From: Myxococcales bacterium
Lineage (GTDB): Bacteria > Lernaellota > Lernaellaia > Lernaellales > Lernaellaceae
DNA length: 64,000 nucleotides
Assembly (NCBI GenBank): GCA_012517325.1
Contig: JAAYVF010000006.1
Location: 62,001-126,000, forward strand
Reading direction: 5' to 3'
The notes beneath the pieces are model-generated. The model ran no database searches. It was not told the origin of the DNA and saw only the letters and a program-made list of their open reading frames with translations. Positions 1 through 8,944 of this stretch are shown one piece after another. Position 1 is the first letter of the stretch. Every line of letters starts with the position of its first letter. The position numbers were made by a program, and so were the translations under genes.

Positions 1-659
1 TGATTGCCGCGCGCATAATAAAGATCGGCGTCTAGTTCGCCGAAAATGGCCTGCGCGTCCGCGAATTGCTCGGCCTCGGCGGTCGAGGTGACGTCGCCTT
101 TGTGAATGACGAAATCCGGCGCCAGCTCATTGATCGTCGCCACGGCCGCTTCGTTGGTGAAAAGCCAGTAGGGCCGGTCGGGATCGTCCCAGGTGAATCC
201 AGGCGTCAACACCAGACCGCCGATGACGATCAGGCCGGCCGTTTCCTCGCCGACGTGCGTGTCGTTGAGCGTCACGAATGAAAAGAGGTAGTTGCCGGGC
301 GGCGCTTGTTGCGTGTGAACCCAACCGGGCGAAAACGGATTTTCATCCGCGCTCGCCGGCGTGGTATCGAGGGAGGTCGAATAAAAATAGGTCGTATCGG
401 GTTCCAGATCGTCCACCCAGACCAGATGCATGGCTGTCAGTTCGGCTGACTCTTCCCAGGGAGTCAAATCATCGGGATCCGCACTGTAATACAGAATCGA
501 CAGTGTCGGTTCGTCGGTTTTCCAGGCGACCGCGAACCCGTTTTCGCTGACCGAAAGCAGCTCTTCGTACTCGACTTGAGCGCCCAGAGCCAAAAAGGGG
601 AGCAATAAAATAGCGCAAAAGACACATTTCCCGACACATCGTTTGATTGTTTCGATCAT
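1..659 (-). CDS. Secreted calcineurin-like metallophosphoesterase with N-terminal FnIII-like domain (partial)
   Basis: The frame is open from an ATG at 659 to the left edge of the window, so the C-terminus is missing. About 219 residues are visible. A signal peptide (residues 1 to about 27, with the hydrophobic stretch CAILLLPFLALGA) is followed by a short fibronectin-III-like segment containing WKTDEP and LEPDTTYFYS. This is the arrangement of purple-acid-phosphatase-type enzymes, where an FnIII domain precedes the catalytic domain. Metallophosphoesterase block motifs follow in order: LNDTHVGEE (the D-x-H metal ligands), HKGDVTS (GD motif) and YARGN (start of the GN-H-D/E block), the last cut by the window edge. 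It probably hydrolyses phosphoesters in the periplasm or outside the cell; the substrate cannot be inferred. It is divergent from the exoprotein array and separated from it by the AT-rich spacer. No strong Shine-Dalgarno precedes the ATG. Confidence 0.85.
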   Translation of the reverse strand, partial: MIETIKRCVGKCVFCAILLLPFLALGAQVEYEELLSVSENGFAVAWKTDEPTLSILYYSADPDDLTPWEESAELTAMHLVWVDDLEPDTTYFYSTSLDTTPASADENPFSPGWVHTQQAPPGNYLFSFVTLNDTHVGEETAGLIVIGGLVLTPGFTWDDPDRPYWLFTNEAAVATINELAPDFVIHKGDVTSTAEAEQFADAQAIFGELDADLYYARGN

Positions 660-760
660 CCAAGAATTGAAACTTGATTTGAATGATCAGTCAAGAATTA
701 AACGTGTTAAAAAACGACGATTGAGTTTCAAAAGCGCCATTTTCCGTTATAAAAAGAGCA

Positions 761-775
761 TGATATATAATATCA
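761..775. repeat. Perfect 15-bp AT-rich palindrome
   Basis: TGATAT-ATA-ATATCA is a perfect inverted repeat with a 3-bp centre, about 100 bp upstream of the left-edge phosphoesterase start. It could be an operator for a dimeric regulator. In DNA this AT-rich, chance palindromes are common, so the call is weak. Confidence 0.25.
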
Positions 776-1559
776 AGCACGACTTGATTTGTCGTTGGCC
801 AAATGCCGATCTATTTAGAAAATGCACGAAAAATGCGAGAAAAAGAAAGAAAATAGAATATTGAAGACGATAGCTATATGAAAATAAATTCATGGATAAA
901 AAAGAAGTAAGAAGAAAGAACAATGAGTGAATAGATAAAGAATAATAGAAAATGAAAATGTGGAAAAATAAAAATGCGAAATGAATGAACGTTGCCATGA
1001 AAAACAAGATAAATTAGTGTGACATGGCATTAAATATAAAAAAAGAAAAAAGAATTAATAAACACTAACATATTGAAAATATACAGGAATACAAATTTAA
1101 GTAAGGCAGAATTAAATTTCTATTGACAAGCAGTACACACATAATCTATTTAATGGCCGCACAAGGATTTGAATGAGTCTTCAGTGAGATATGTTCTTTC
1201 ATGTAAATGGATCATGGCGCGCGATGGCTTGATGTCATCTTTGAAAATGCCTGAAGGTGAAAAACAACCGCCCGAAGGCGTTTGTTGACGGTTTCTACTG
1301 AATTAAAGCCAAGCAGTTACAACTTTGGTCATTCGCCAAGTCCAAAAAATGAACAACTAAGTGAATAACACCGAGTGTTTGCGACGGCCGATGCGGCCAA
1401 CGGCCTCAATCTTTTGCGCCAGCATTCGTGTGTTGGGGTTTTCTTGCTTTTAAGGCTTATTTATCTCTTAAAAGAATAATTAAGCATGCAATGTTATGGG
1501 TTCCGGAAGAGGTGTCTAACAGCTTGAAATAAAATGGTTAATGTCAATCCGTTACATTT

Positions 1560-1613
1560 GATCGGTAGAGGTGTTGAAACAACACTGTTGATAAATTTGC
1601 GCCCACGCCGATC
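1560..1613. other. Nested inverted repeats upstream of the exoprotein array
   Basis: GATCGG (1560-1565) is complementary to CCGATC (1608-1613). Between them lies a perfect hairpin, GTGTTG-AAA-CAACAC (1571-1585). This could be a structured leader element or a protein-binding site, but it lies upstream of the best -10 box for the first array gene. It matches no riboswitch I recognise. Confidence 0.3.
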
Positions 1614-1644
1614 GGTGTCCTGTTTAGCCCCTTTTAATCCATAC

Positions 1645-1673
1645 GACTTCTCCGAAAATAAAATCAATATAAT
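1645..1673 (+). promoter_or_regulatory. Candidate sigma70 promoter for the exoprotein array
   Basis: A perfect TATAAT (1668-1673) lies 60 bp upstream of the first array gene. The -35 at the expected 17-bp spacing is only GACTTC, so recognition would need an activator or the AT-rich upstream DNA. Transcription would begin near 1680 and give a leader of about 50 nt ending in a very strong GGGAGGGGAG-type ribosome binding site. Confidence 0.35.
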
Positions 1674-1733
1674 AATCATATCTCATTATTTATACGAGGG
1701 TTTTCGCAACAAACCGGGAGGCGGGAGGGGAGA

Positions 1734-4700
1734 ATGAAAGTCCTTTATACGATCATCCTGACGATTTTGACCATTTGTTTGCTTTCCATATCGGTTTATG
1801 CCACCGAACCCTGGTGTCAAGGAGTCCCGGGAGTCTGTATTACCAATGTTACTTCGACTGCATTTTCGGTATCTTGGACTACCTACGGTGTCGATGAGGA
1901 AGGCTATGTACGCTGGGGCACCAATCCCGGTTCCATCATAAACACCGCCTATGATGACCGCAGTGAGACCGCCTCCGAAGAAACGCACCATGTGACGATC
2001 CGGTATCTCTCTCCCGGGTGGACCTATTATTTTCAGGTCGTCTCCGGCGGATTGACTTATTCCGCTGCCGGTGGATCGCCATGGCAGCAAACCACCGGTG
2101 TGTCGCTGGCTCCGTCCGGATCGCCCGATACCAGGGCGATTCATTTTTATCAAAGCAATGGTTCGTCTCCAGCCGTCGGCACCCTGGTTTACGTCGTACT
2201 GAAAAACAACGACGGCGGCGGCACCAGCGGCACCAGCAACGTGCTTTCTACCGTGGTCACCGACTCGGCCAACGGCGGCATCTGGCTGTTTGACATCAGC
2301 CGTTTCCGAAATATCGGCTTGAGCGCCTATTTTCAATATTCGGCCTATGATTTGATTCAAATATTGGCCGACGGCGAGAGCGACGGTTACCAATTCGTCG
2401 AGCAGGAAGTCGGCGAGGTGCTCGACGACGTGGTGCTCGACGCGTGCGCCGGCTGCTATTTCTACGCCACCGGCGCCTGCTATCATCCCGATCAGACGAA
2501 TCCGTCCAACGCCTGTCAAATCTGCAACACGGCGATCACCCGGGTGAACTGGTCGATCAGCCCTGCGACGGTGGTCTGCCGGAACTCCACGGGCATCTGC
2601 GACACCACCGAATATTGCACCGGCGCCACGATGGTTTGCCCGGTCGATTCGTTCGAGCCGACCAGCAAGGTCTGTCTGGACGCGAGCGGCCCATGCGATC
2701 TGCCCGATCATTGCGCCGGCACCAGCAATGCCTGTCTGCCGGAATACAAACCCCCAACAACCGTTTGCCGCGCCAGCACCGACAGCGAACTATGCGACAA
2801 AACCGAATATTGCCCAGGCAATGCGAACACCTGTCCGACCGATGAATTCTTCCCGTCCACCAAGGTCTGCAATGCGGCCAGCGGCGATTGCGATCTGGAC
2901 GATCATTGCTCCGGCAGCGGGGCGACCTGCGTTGCCGAATACAAGGCGAACACGACGGTTTGCCGCGCCTCGGCCGACGGCGAGCTGTGCGATAAAACGG
3001 ATTATTGCACCGGCACCACCGCGGTCTGCCCGACCAACGAATTCTACCCCTCGACCAAGGTCTGCGCCGCAGCCAGCGGCGATTGCGATCTGGATGACCA
3101 TTGCACCGGTTCGAGCGCGGTCTGCACGCCCGAATATAAAGCCAATAGCACGGTCTGCCGCGCCTCAACGGACGGCGAACTATGCGACAAGACCGATTAC
3201 TGCACCGGCAGCGCGCCGGTTTGTCCCGCGAACGAATTCTACCCGGCGTCGAAAGTCTGCCTGACGGCGAGCGGTGATTGCGACCTGGACGACCATTGCT
3301 CCGGCACGAACGCGAACTGCGTCGCGGAATACAAGGCCAATACCACGGTCTGCCGGGCCTCGACCGATGGCGAAGTCTGCGACAAAACCGAAAACTGCAC
3401 CGGTTCGACCACGACTTGCCCGGTCGACGCGTTCTATCCGGCTTCCAAGGTTTGCGCCGCGGCGAGCGGCGATTGCGACCTGGACGATCACTGCACCGGC
3501 ACGAACGCCACCTGCACGCCGGAATACAAGGCCAACACGGTCATCTGCCGCGCCTCGGTCGACGGCGAGGTTTGCGACAAGACCGATTATTGCACCGGCG
3601 GCGCGCCGGCCTGTCCCGCCAACGAGTTCTACCCGGCGTCAAAAGTCTGCCTAGCGGCGAGCGGCGACTGCGATCTGGACGATCACTGCACCGGTTCGAG
3701 CGCGGTCTGCACGCCCGAATACAAGCCCAACACCACGGTCTGCCGGGCGGCGCGGGACGCGGGGGCGATCGACCTCGATTGCGACGCGACGGAAAACTGC
3801 ACGGGATCCTCGACCACCTGTCCGGTCGATGCCTTCCTGGCCAACGGCACGACCTGCAACGACGCCAATCAATGCACGAGCCCCGACGCCTGCAACGGCG
3901 CGGGCACCTGCGTGGGCACGCCGCATTCCGGTCCCTTCATCCAGGCAGTGGCTCCCGCCGCGGGCGCTTCATTGGCCGGCGGCACGACGGCCAACATCAC
4001 CTGGAATTACGGCGTCTGCCCGAGCGGCGCCAACAACGGCGTCGACACGATTCACATTTTGGCGTCCGTGGACGGCGGGGCCACGTATCCGATCGAGGTG
4101 GCTGCCGCGGCGCCCGACGATTCCGGCTCCTACGCCTGGACTGTGCCGGCCATCAAGGAAACGGACTTGCGGCTCAAGTTGGAGGCCAAGAGAGGCACGA
4201 CCACCACCGGCAACGATACCACCGACGGCGACTTTGCCGTCGAGATGCCGACGGATTTGAACGCCAGCATCAACCTCAACGACGAAGTCGTGCTGACCTG
4301 GACCGGCGGCCCGGCCGACGTGTACCTCGTTCAAGGCCAATACGACAACGAAGCCACCGGCTGGGCCCTCTTCGCGGAGGACGTCACCAGTCCGTGGATC
4401 GATGACGTGACGCCGAGCGGCAGCGACGTCTACTATCGCCTGACCAACGCCAACGGCACCGCTTATAGCGCCGAATTGATTGGCAAAACCTACAGCCTGC
4501 TGAATTACGGTTACGCCCTGGTGACGATGCCCTTCGAGCCGGCGACGGCGATGCACGCCCAGGATTTGCTGGATCTATACAACACCGACGGCGACTACGC
4601 CTCCGTGCTGATCCGCTGGGACAACGGGCTGCAATACTGGGACATCCACTACGACGCCTATCCCAGCTACAACAACTTCGCCGTCGGCGTCGGCGCCGGG

Positions 4701-5291
4701 TATTTCGTCAAGATCGAAGCGCCGGTGGAGCGGATTCGCGCCGGCCGGGTCGTGCAGGAACCCTTCACCACGCACTTGGGTTATGACTACGCGCTACTGG
4801 GATTCCCCACCGGCGAATGGCTGACAGCGCAGAGCGTACTTGGCGCGATGACCGGCTTCGGCGGCGTCGGCCATTCCATCTACAAATGGATTTCCTACAG
4901 CCAGACCTGGGACGTCCACTACAACCAATACCCGGGTTACAACAACTACGCGATCGAAACCGAGGATGGCTATTTCGTCCGCAATGACGCGGCGAGCGTC
5001 GACTACAAATACAATCCGCTGGAGATCGCCACCTCATCGACGCGCACCAGCATGACGATTTCCTGGGTCACGACCCTGCCGACCACCGGCTGGATCCTCT
5101 ACGGGCCCTCGACCGGCGCCGTGTCCACCTTGGCGGCCGAGGACTTGGCCGGTTTGTTCGATCTGGATACCTCGCACCAGGTGACAGTCAGCGGTTTGAC
5201 GGCCAATACCACCTATTACTTTGACCTCGTCTCTTCCGGGGCGGTTCGCACCAATCGCGGCGCGCACTACTCGGTCAAGACGCAGCCGTAA
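1734..5291 (+). CDS. Secreted modular Cys-rich exoprotein, array member 1 (1185 aa)
   Basis: Function unknown; the architecture suggests an extracellular structural or adhesive protein. The ATG follows a strong GGGAGG ribosome binding site. Modules by residue: signal peptide (1 to about 23); FnIII-like domain (about 25-125, with VSWTT and WTYYFQVVSGG); a conserved beta domain shared by all four paralogues (about 135-235); Cys-rich repeats (about 235-730) with units such as GDCDLDDHCTG and DGELCDKTDYCTG, whose C-D-x-x-E/D-x-C-x-G...C-P spacing resembles ADAM/snake-venom disintegrins; a Kre9/KNH-like beta domain (about 732-842, NITWNYGVC and SGSYAWTVPAI); a short FnIII-like strand region; two tandem W/NNF/GYF repeats (about 922-1092, e.g. 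YWDIHYDAYPSYNNF); and a terminal FnIII-like domain (about 1092-1185). No C-terminal anchor is evident. The next paralogue starts 30 bp downstream, so the two are probably co-transcribed. Confidence 0.9.
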   Translation: MKVLYTIILTILTICLLSISVYATEPWCQGVPGVCITNVTSTAFSVSWTTYGVDEEGYVRWGTNPGSIINTAYDDRSETASEETHHVTIRYLSPGWTYYFQVVSGGLTYSAAGGSPWQQTTGVSLAPSGSPDTRAIHFYQSNGSSPAVGTLVYVVLKNNDGGGTSGTSNVLSTVVTDSANGGIWLFDISRFRNIGLSAYFQYSAYDLIQILADGESDGYQFVEQEVGEVLDDVVLDACAGCYFYATGACYHPDQTNPSNACQICNTAITRVNWSISPATVVCRNSTGICDTTEYCTGATMVCPVDSFEPTSKVCLDASGPCDLPDHCAGTSNACLPEYKPPTTVCRASTDSELCDKTEYCPGNANTCPTDEFFPSTKVCNAASGDCDLDDHCSGSGATCVAEYKANTTVCRASADGELCDKTDYCTGTTAVCPTNEFYPSTKVCAAASGDCDLDDHCTGSSAVCTPEYKANSTVCRASTDGELCDKTDYCTGSAPVCPANEFYPASKVCLTASGDCDLDDHCSGTNANCVAEYKANTTVCRASTDGEVCDKTENCTGSTTTCPVDAFYPASKVCAAASGDCDLDDHCTGTNATCTPEYKANTVICRASVDGEVCDKTDYCTGGAPACPANEFYPASKVCLAASGDCDLDDHCTGSSAVCTPEYKPNTTVCRAARDAGAIDLDCDATENCTGSSTTCPVDAFLANGTTCNDANQCTSPDACNGAGTCVGTPHSGPFIQAVAPAAGASLAGGTTANITWNYGVCPSGANNGVDTIHILASVDGGATYPIEVAAAAPDDSGSYAWTVPAIKETDLRLKLEAKRGTTTTGNDTTDGDFAVEMPTDLNASINLNDEVVLTWTGGPADVYLVQGQYDNEATGWALFAEDVTSPWIDDVTPSGSDVYYRLTNANGTAYSAELIGKTYSLLNYGYALVTMPFEPATAMHAQDLLDLYNTDGDYASVLIRWDNGLQYWDIHYDAYPSYNNFAVGVGAGYFVKIEAPVERIRAGRVVQEPFTTHLGYDYALLGFPTGEWLTAQSVLGAMTGFGGVGHSIYKWISYSQTWDVHYNQYPGYNNYAIETEDGYFVRNDAASVDYKYNPLEIATSSTRTSMTISWVTTLPTTGWILYGPSTGAVSTLAAEDLAGLFDLDTSHQVTVSGLTANTTYYFDLVSSGAVRTNRGAHYSVKTQP
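2573..3737 (+). repeat. Six tandem 195-bp repeats coding for paired Cys-rich units
   Basis: The Cys-x-Asp-Leu motif recurs at exactly 195-bp spacing (codons near 2691, 2886, 3081, 3276, 3471 and 3666). Each 65-residue period contains two different subunits: a CDKT(D/E)YC type and a GDCDLDDHC type. The exact length conservation indicates expansion by tandem duplication of a two-domain unit. Confidence 0.85.
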
Positions 5292-5321
5292 GGAATCAGG
5301 CAGCGAAAAAAGGAGCGAAAG

Positions 5322-8300
5322 ATGTCTCGTGCAAAAACTATCGCGGTCCTCTTGGTTCTTCTCGGGGTCGGATTCGGCCTGGCCATTCCGGCGGCGGCGG
5401 CGCCCGAGGATCCCTGGTGCCAGGGCGTGGCAGGCATCTGCGTGACGAACGTCACCTCGGCGGCCTTCTCGGTGTCCTGGACGACGCTCGATGCCCCGGT
5501 CGACGGGATCGTCTATTACGGCGACAACCCCGGTTCGATCACGACGCCGGTCTGCGACGACCGCGGCTGCGGCTCGGACTCGGCCCATCAATACGAGACG
5601 CACCATGCCACTATCAAGGGTCTGGCCGCGAACAGCACTTATTATTTCCGCATCGAATCGGGCGGGGTGCCCTATCCGAGCGGCGGCGCATACTGGATGC
5701 AGACCACCGGAAAATCGCTGACGCCAGGCGCGCCGGTAGGGCGGATGATCAGCATTTTGCTCGATGACAACCCCCGCGAGGGCGCTCCTGATTCACTGGT
5801 TTACCTGAAGTTGATCAACAACGACGGTTCGGGATCGACCGGCGAAAGCGCCGTGTTCTCGGTGGTCATCACCGACCCGGACGGCCTGGAAAGCTTTTCG
5901 ATCGACCGCATTCGCACCGCGAACAGTCAGGCCTTTTTCTCCTTCTCCGACAACGACCTGATTAAAATCTACGCGGACGACGAATCCTCGGGCTACGGAT
6001 CCTATCAAGGGGCGGCCGGCAACGATTTCCCCGATATTTTGCTGGAAGCGTGCAGCGGCTGCTACATCTACGACGGCGTGACGAAAACCTTCGGCTGCTT
6101 CGCTTACGGCGGCACCGACGCTTCGCACGGCTGCCAGTATTGCTACAACAACGCGCCTCACGTCTGGTCGATTCGCGGCAGCGGGTATGAGTGCCGGGCC
6201 GCGGCGGGCGTTTGCGACGTCGCCGAACTATGCACCGGCACCGCCATTGATTGCCCGACCGATGCCTATCAGCCGAGCACCACGGTCTGCCGGGTCGGCT
6301 CGGGCGATCTGTGCGACCCGAGCGAAAACTGCCCCGGCACCGGCGTCTCCTGTCCCGCCGATACGATCCTGCCGTCGACGACGGTCTGCAACGCGGGTTC
6401 GGGCGACCTGTGTGATCCGGATGAAAAGTGCACGGGCATCGCGGGCCAGACTTGCCCGACCGATGCCTACCAACCGTCGACGACGGTGTGCAACGCCGGT
6501 TCGGGCGATCTGTGCGATCCCGATGAAAAATGCCCCGGGGTTCCGGATCAGGCTTGTCCGACCGATACCATTACCGCGGTGAACACGGTCTGCCGCGCCG
6601 GTTCGGGCGACCTGTGCGATCCCGACGAGAAATGCACGGGCATCGCCGATCAGGCATGTCCGACCAATACGGTTCTGCCGTCGACGACGGTTTGCAACGC
6701 CGGTTCGGGCGACCTGTGCGATCCGGACGAAAAATGTCCGGGAGTGGCGGGGCAGGCGTGCCCGACCGATACGTACCTGACGGCCGACGCCGTCTGCCGG
6801 CCCGGTTCGGGCGACCTGTGCGATCCGGACGAAAAATGTCCCGGCGTCGCCGACCAGGCTTGTCCGGCCAATAGCGTGCTGCCTTCCACCACGGTTTGCC
6901 GGACGGGTTCGGGCGACCTGTGCGACCCGGACGAGAAATGCTCGGGCGTCGCCGGTCAGGCTTGTCCGAGCGATACGGTTCGTTCCGCGGCGACCGTCTG
7001 CCGCACGGGTTCGGGCGACTTGTGCGACCCGGACGAAAAATGTCCCGGCGTCGCCAAAGAGCAATGCCCGACCGACACGGTGCTGCCGTCGACCACGGTC
7101 TGCAACGCCGGTTCGGGCGACCTGTGCGACCCCGATGAAAAATGCACCGGAACCGCCGGCCAGAGTTGCCCGACCGACCGCATCGAACCGTCGACCACGG
7201 TCTGCAATGCGGGTTCGGGCGATCTGTGCGATCCGGACGAAAAATGCACCGGAGTGGCGGATCAGGCTTGCCCGACCGATCGGATCGAGCCCTCGACCAC
7301 GGTCTGCCGCGCCACGGCCGGCATCTGCGACGTTCAGGAACTTTGCTCGGGCGCGGCCGATCAGGCGTGCCCGGCGGACGCCAAACTCGGCGGTGAAACC
7401 ACTTGCCGCGCCTCGGTCGCCTACTGCGATCTCGCGGAAGTCTGCGACGGTTCCAACAATGCCTGTCCGACCGATGTCTTCCGCGCCGCCGGCACAACCT
7501 GCGACGACGCCAACGCCTGCACCAGCGGCGATCAATGCAACGGCGGCAGCGTTTGCGCCGGTACGGCCGATCCGGGCGCGTATTTGCAGGTGTTGACACC
7601 GGCCCCGGCGGGAGTGTTGGCGGGCGGCATCGCCACCCCCATCACGTGGAATTACAACCACGGCGCGACCTGCGATATCGGCACCTATCACTACGACAAT
7701 GTCCGCCTCTCCGCCTCGATCGACGGCGGCGTCACCTATCCGGTAATCATCGCCAACTCGGCCACCGACAACGGCACCTACAACTGGGCGATTCCGCCGA
7801 TCAATGAAAGCCTCCTGCGCATCAAGGTCGAACCGCTCAAGGCCGGCGTCGTCAAGGGCACCGACGCCACCGACGACAATTTCGCGGTCTACATGCCGAC
7901 CAACCTGGTGGCGACCAAGGATTACGCCGGCGACGTCGTGTTGACCTGGTCCGACGGCCAGCAAGCGGATGTCTATTACGCCTATAGCCCCTACGGCAAC
8001 AGCGGCTGGTCCTATCGCGGCACCGCCACGTCGCCGTACACGGATCTGGGCTCCGCCACGGAAGATCACATCTACTTCCGCCTGAAAAACAAGGACGGTT
8101 CCTGGTATTCGCCCGAGGTCGTCGGCAAGGAAACGGTGATGCTGACCCAGGGCTTCAACCTGATCAATCTGACCTTCGAGCACGAAGGCACGAAGGCTCA
8201 GGATTTGCTCGACGAATTGAACGCGGGCGGGGTGCTGCGCGCCAAATCCGTGATCCGTTGGGATCCCGGCGCCCAGTGGTGGGACATCCACTACAACAGC

Positions 8301-8924
8301 TACCCGACCTACAACAATTTCACCTTGCAGATGGGGATGGGCTATTTCGTCGAGGTGTTGCAGGCGGTGAACTGGACGCTGGTCGGTTCGATCGTCAAGG
8401 AACCAATCCATTTCGCGCTCGGCTATGACTACAACCTCCTCGGGCTGCCGACCGGTGAATGGTCGAAGGCGCAGAACGTGCTGGACGCGGTGGATGCGCA
8501 GGGCGGCGTCGGTTACGCGATCTACCGGTGGGTGTCCTATGCCCAATGGTGGGATGCGCATTTCCGTCAATATCCCTCGGCCAACAACTTCGATATCGAC
8601 AACGCCGAAGGCTATTTCATTCGCAACGACACCGCGATTCCGAGCTTCAAGCTCAACCCGATGCAAATCGCCGCGATCCCGGAAAGCAGCCCGCGCGGCT
8701 TCACGGTTTCGTGGAAAACGGTGATGAACGCCACGGGCTGGTTGCGGTACGGCACCGCTCCCGGTGCGCTCAACAATTACCTCGAAGTCGACGCGTTCGA
8801 CCTGGCCACGGTGCACGGTGTCACGGTCCCCGTAGCGACGGGCGGCACCTATTACTACACGCTCGTGGTTTCGGGCATCGAGTACGACGACCGGGGAGTC
8901 CCGTTCCAAGTAATCGTCCCCTAA
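5322..8924 (+). CDS. Secreted modular Cys-rich exoprotein, array member 2 (1200 aa)
   Basis: Paralogue of the preceding gene with the same module order: signal peptide (1 to about 27, ending AIPAAAA); FnIII-like domain (about 30-130); shared beta domain (about 140-235); Cys-rich region (about 239-746); Kre9-like domain (about 750-865, PITWNYNHG); two W/NNF/GYF repeats (about 939-1106, QWWDIHYNSYPTYNNF and QWWDAHFRQYPSANNF); terminal FnIII-like domain. The Cys-rich region differs from member 1: it is dominated by ten near-identical GSGDLCDPDEKC units, not a two-type alternation. The ATG follows a purine-rich AAAGGAG about 8 nt upstream. Function is unknown; a disulfide-rich extended surface fibre or spacer is the simplest reading. 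Only 30 bp separate it from member 1. Confidence 0.9.
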   Translation: MSRAKTIAVLLVLLGVGFGLAIPAAAAPEDPWCQGVAGICVTNVTSAAFSVSWTTLDAPVDGIVYYGDNPGSITTPVCDDRGCGSDSAHQYETHHATIKGLAANSTYYFRIESGGVPYPSGGAYWMQTTGKSLTPGAPVGRMISILLDDNPREGAPDSLVYLKLINNDGSGSTGESAVFSVVITDPDGLESFSIDRIRTANSQAFFSFSDNDLIKIYADDESSGYGSYQGAAGNDFPDILLEACSGCYIYDGVTKTFGCFAYGGTDASHGCQYCYNNAPHVWSIRGSGYECRAAAGVCDVAELCTGTAIDCPTDAYQPSTTVCRVGSGDLCDPSENCPGTGVSCPADTILPSTTVCNAGSGDLCDPDEKCTGIAGQTCPTDAYQPSTTVCNAGSGDLCDPDEKCPGVPDQACPTDTITAVNTVCRAGSGDLCDPDEKCTGIADQACPTNTVLPSTTVCNAGSGDLCDPDEKCPGVAGQACPTDTYLTADAVCRPGSGDLCDPDEKCPGVADQACPANSVLPSTTVCRTGSGDLCDPDEKCSGVAGQACPSDTVRSAATVCRTGSGDLCDPDEKCPGVAKEQCPTDTVLPSTTVCNAGSGDLCDPDEKCTGTAGQSCPTDRIEPSTTVCNAGSGDLCDPDEKCTGVADQACPTDRIEPSTTVCRATAGICDVQELCSGAADQACPADAKLGGETTCRASVAYCDLAEVCDGSNNACPTDVFRAAGTTCDDANACTSGDQCNGGSVCAGTADPGAYLQVLTPAPAGVLAGGIATPITWNYNHGATCDIGTYHYDNVRLSASIDGGVTYPVIIANSATDNGTYNWAIPPINESLLRIKVEPLKAGVVKGTDATDDNFAVYMPTNLVATKDYAGDVVLTWSDGQQADVYYAYSPYGNSGWSYRGTATSPYTDLGSATEDHIYFRLKNKDGSWYSPEVVGKETVMLTQGFNLINLTFEHEGTKAQDLLDELNAGGVLRAKSVIRWDPGAQWWDIHYNSYPTYNNFTLQMGMGYFVEVLQAVNWTLVGSIVKEPIHFALGYDYNLLGLPTGEWSKAQNVLDAVDAQGGVGYAIYRWVSYAQWWDAHFRQYPSANNFDIDNAEGYFIRNDTAIPSFKLNPMQIAAIPESSPRGFTVSWKTVMNATGWLRYGTAPGALNNYLEVDAFDLATVHGVTVPVATGGTYYYTLVVSGIEYDDRGVPFQVIVP
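6297..7313 (+). repeat. Ten tandem 102-bp coding repeats (minisatellite)
   Basis: Ten copies of the codons for GSGDLCDP recur at 102-bp spacing (99 bp between the first two; starts at 6297, 6396, 6498 ... 7212). Each encodes a 34-residue unit with six Cys and the core CDPDEKC(T/P)G. Homogeneity at DNA level suggests recent expansion or gene conversion, and copy number probably varies between strains. Confidence 0.85.
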
Positions 8925-8944
8925 GGGGCGAGGGGAGCGTGAAG

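Larger units (their letters stand above)
660..1733. other. AT-rich intergenic region, no supported gene
   Basis: About 1.07 kb between two divergent genes, far more AT-rich than the flanks, with long A/T runs especially between 700 and 1150. The few short open frames are compositionally biased (for example a Phe/Leu/Ile-only stretch on the minus strand at 747-1007), lack ribosome binding sites and show no recognisable domain. It contains a perfect 15-bp palindrome, a small nested inverted repeat and a TATAAT box near the start of the array, all listed separately. It most likely holds the divergent promoters and regulatory sites. An unrecognised small RNA cannot be excluded. Confidence 0.7.

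Noticed and set aside
747-1007. Minus-strand open frame of 86 codons in the AT-rich spacer, apparently a membrane peptide
   Set aside because: Its Phe/Leu/Ile/Ser bias follows directly from A/T-rich DNA, and it has no ribosome binding site or recognisable motif.
1381-1620. A second riboswitch upstream of the exoprotein array
   Set aside because: Several hairpins exist, but none of the GEMM-I conserved segments or other leader motifs that I recognise are present on either strand.
6297-7313. CRISPR array
   Set aside because: The regularly spaced repeats are 102-bp coding units with no unique spacers, and they stay in frame throughout.
6228-8909. 893-codon minus-strand open frame opposite array member 2
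   Set aside because: A GC-rich shadow of the repetitive coding strand: Arg/Gly/Val/Ala-biased, no signal or domain, and the plus-strand frame is a clear family member.
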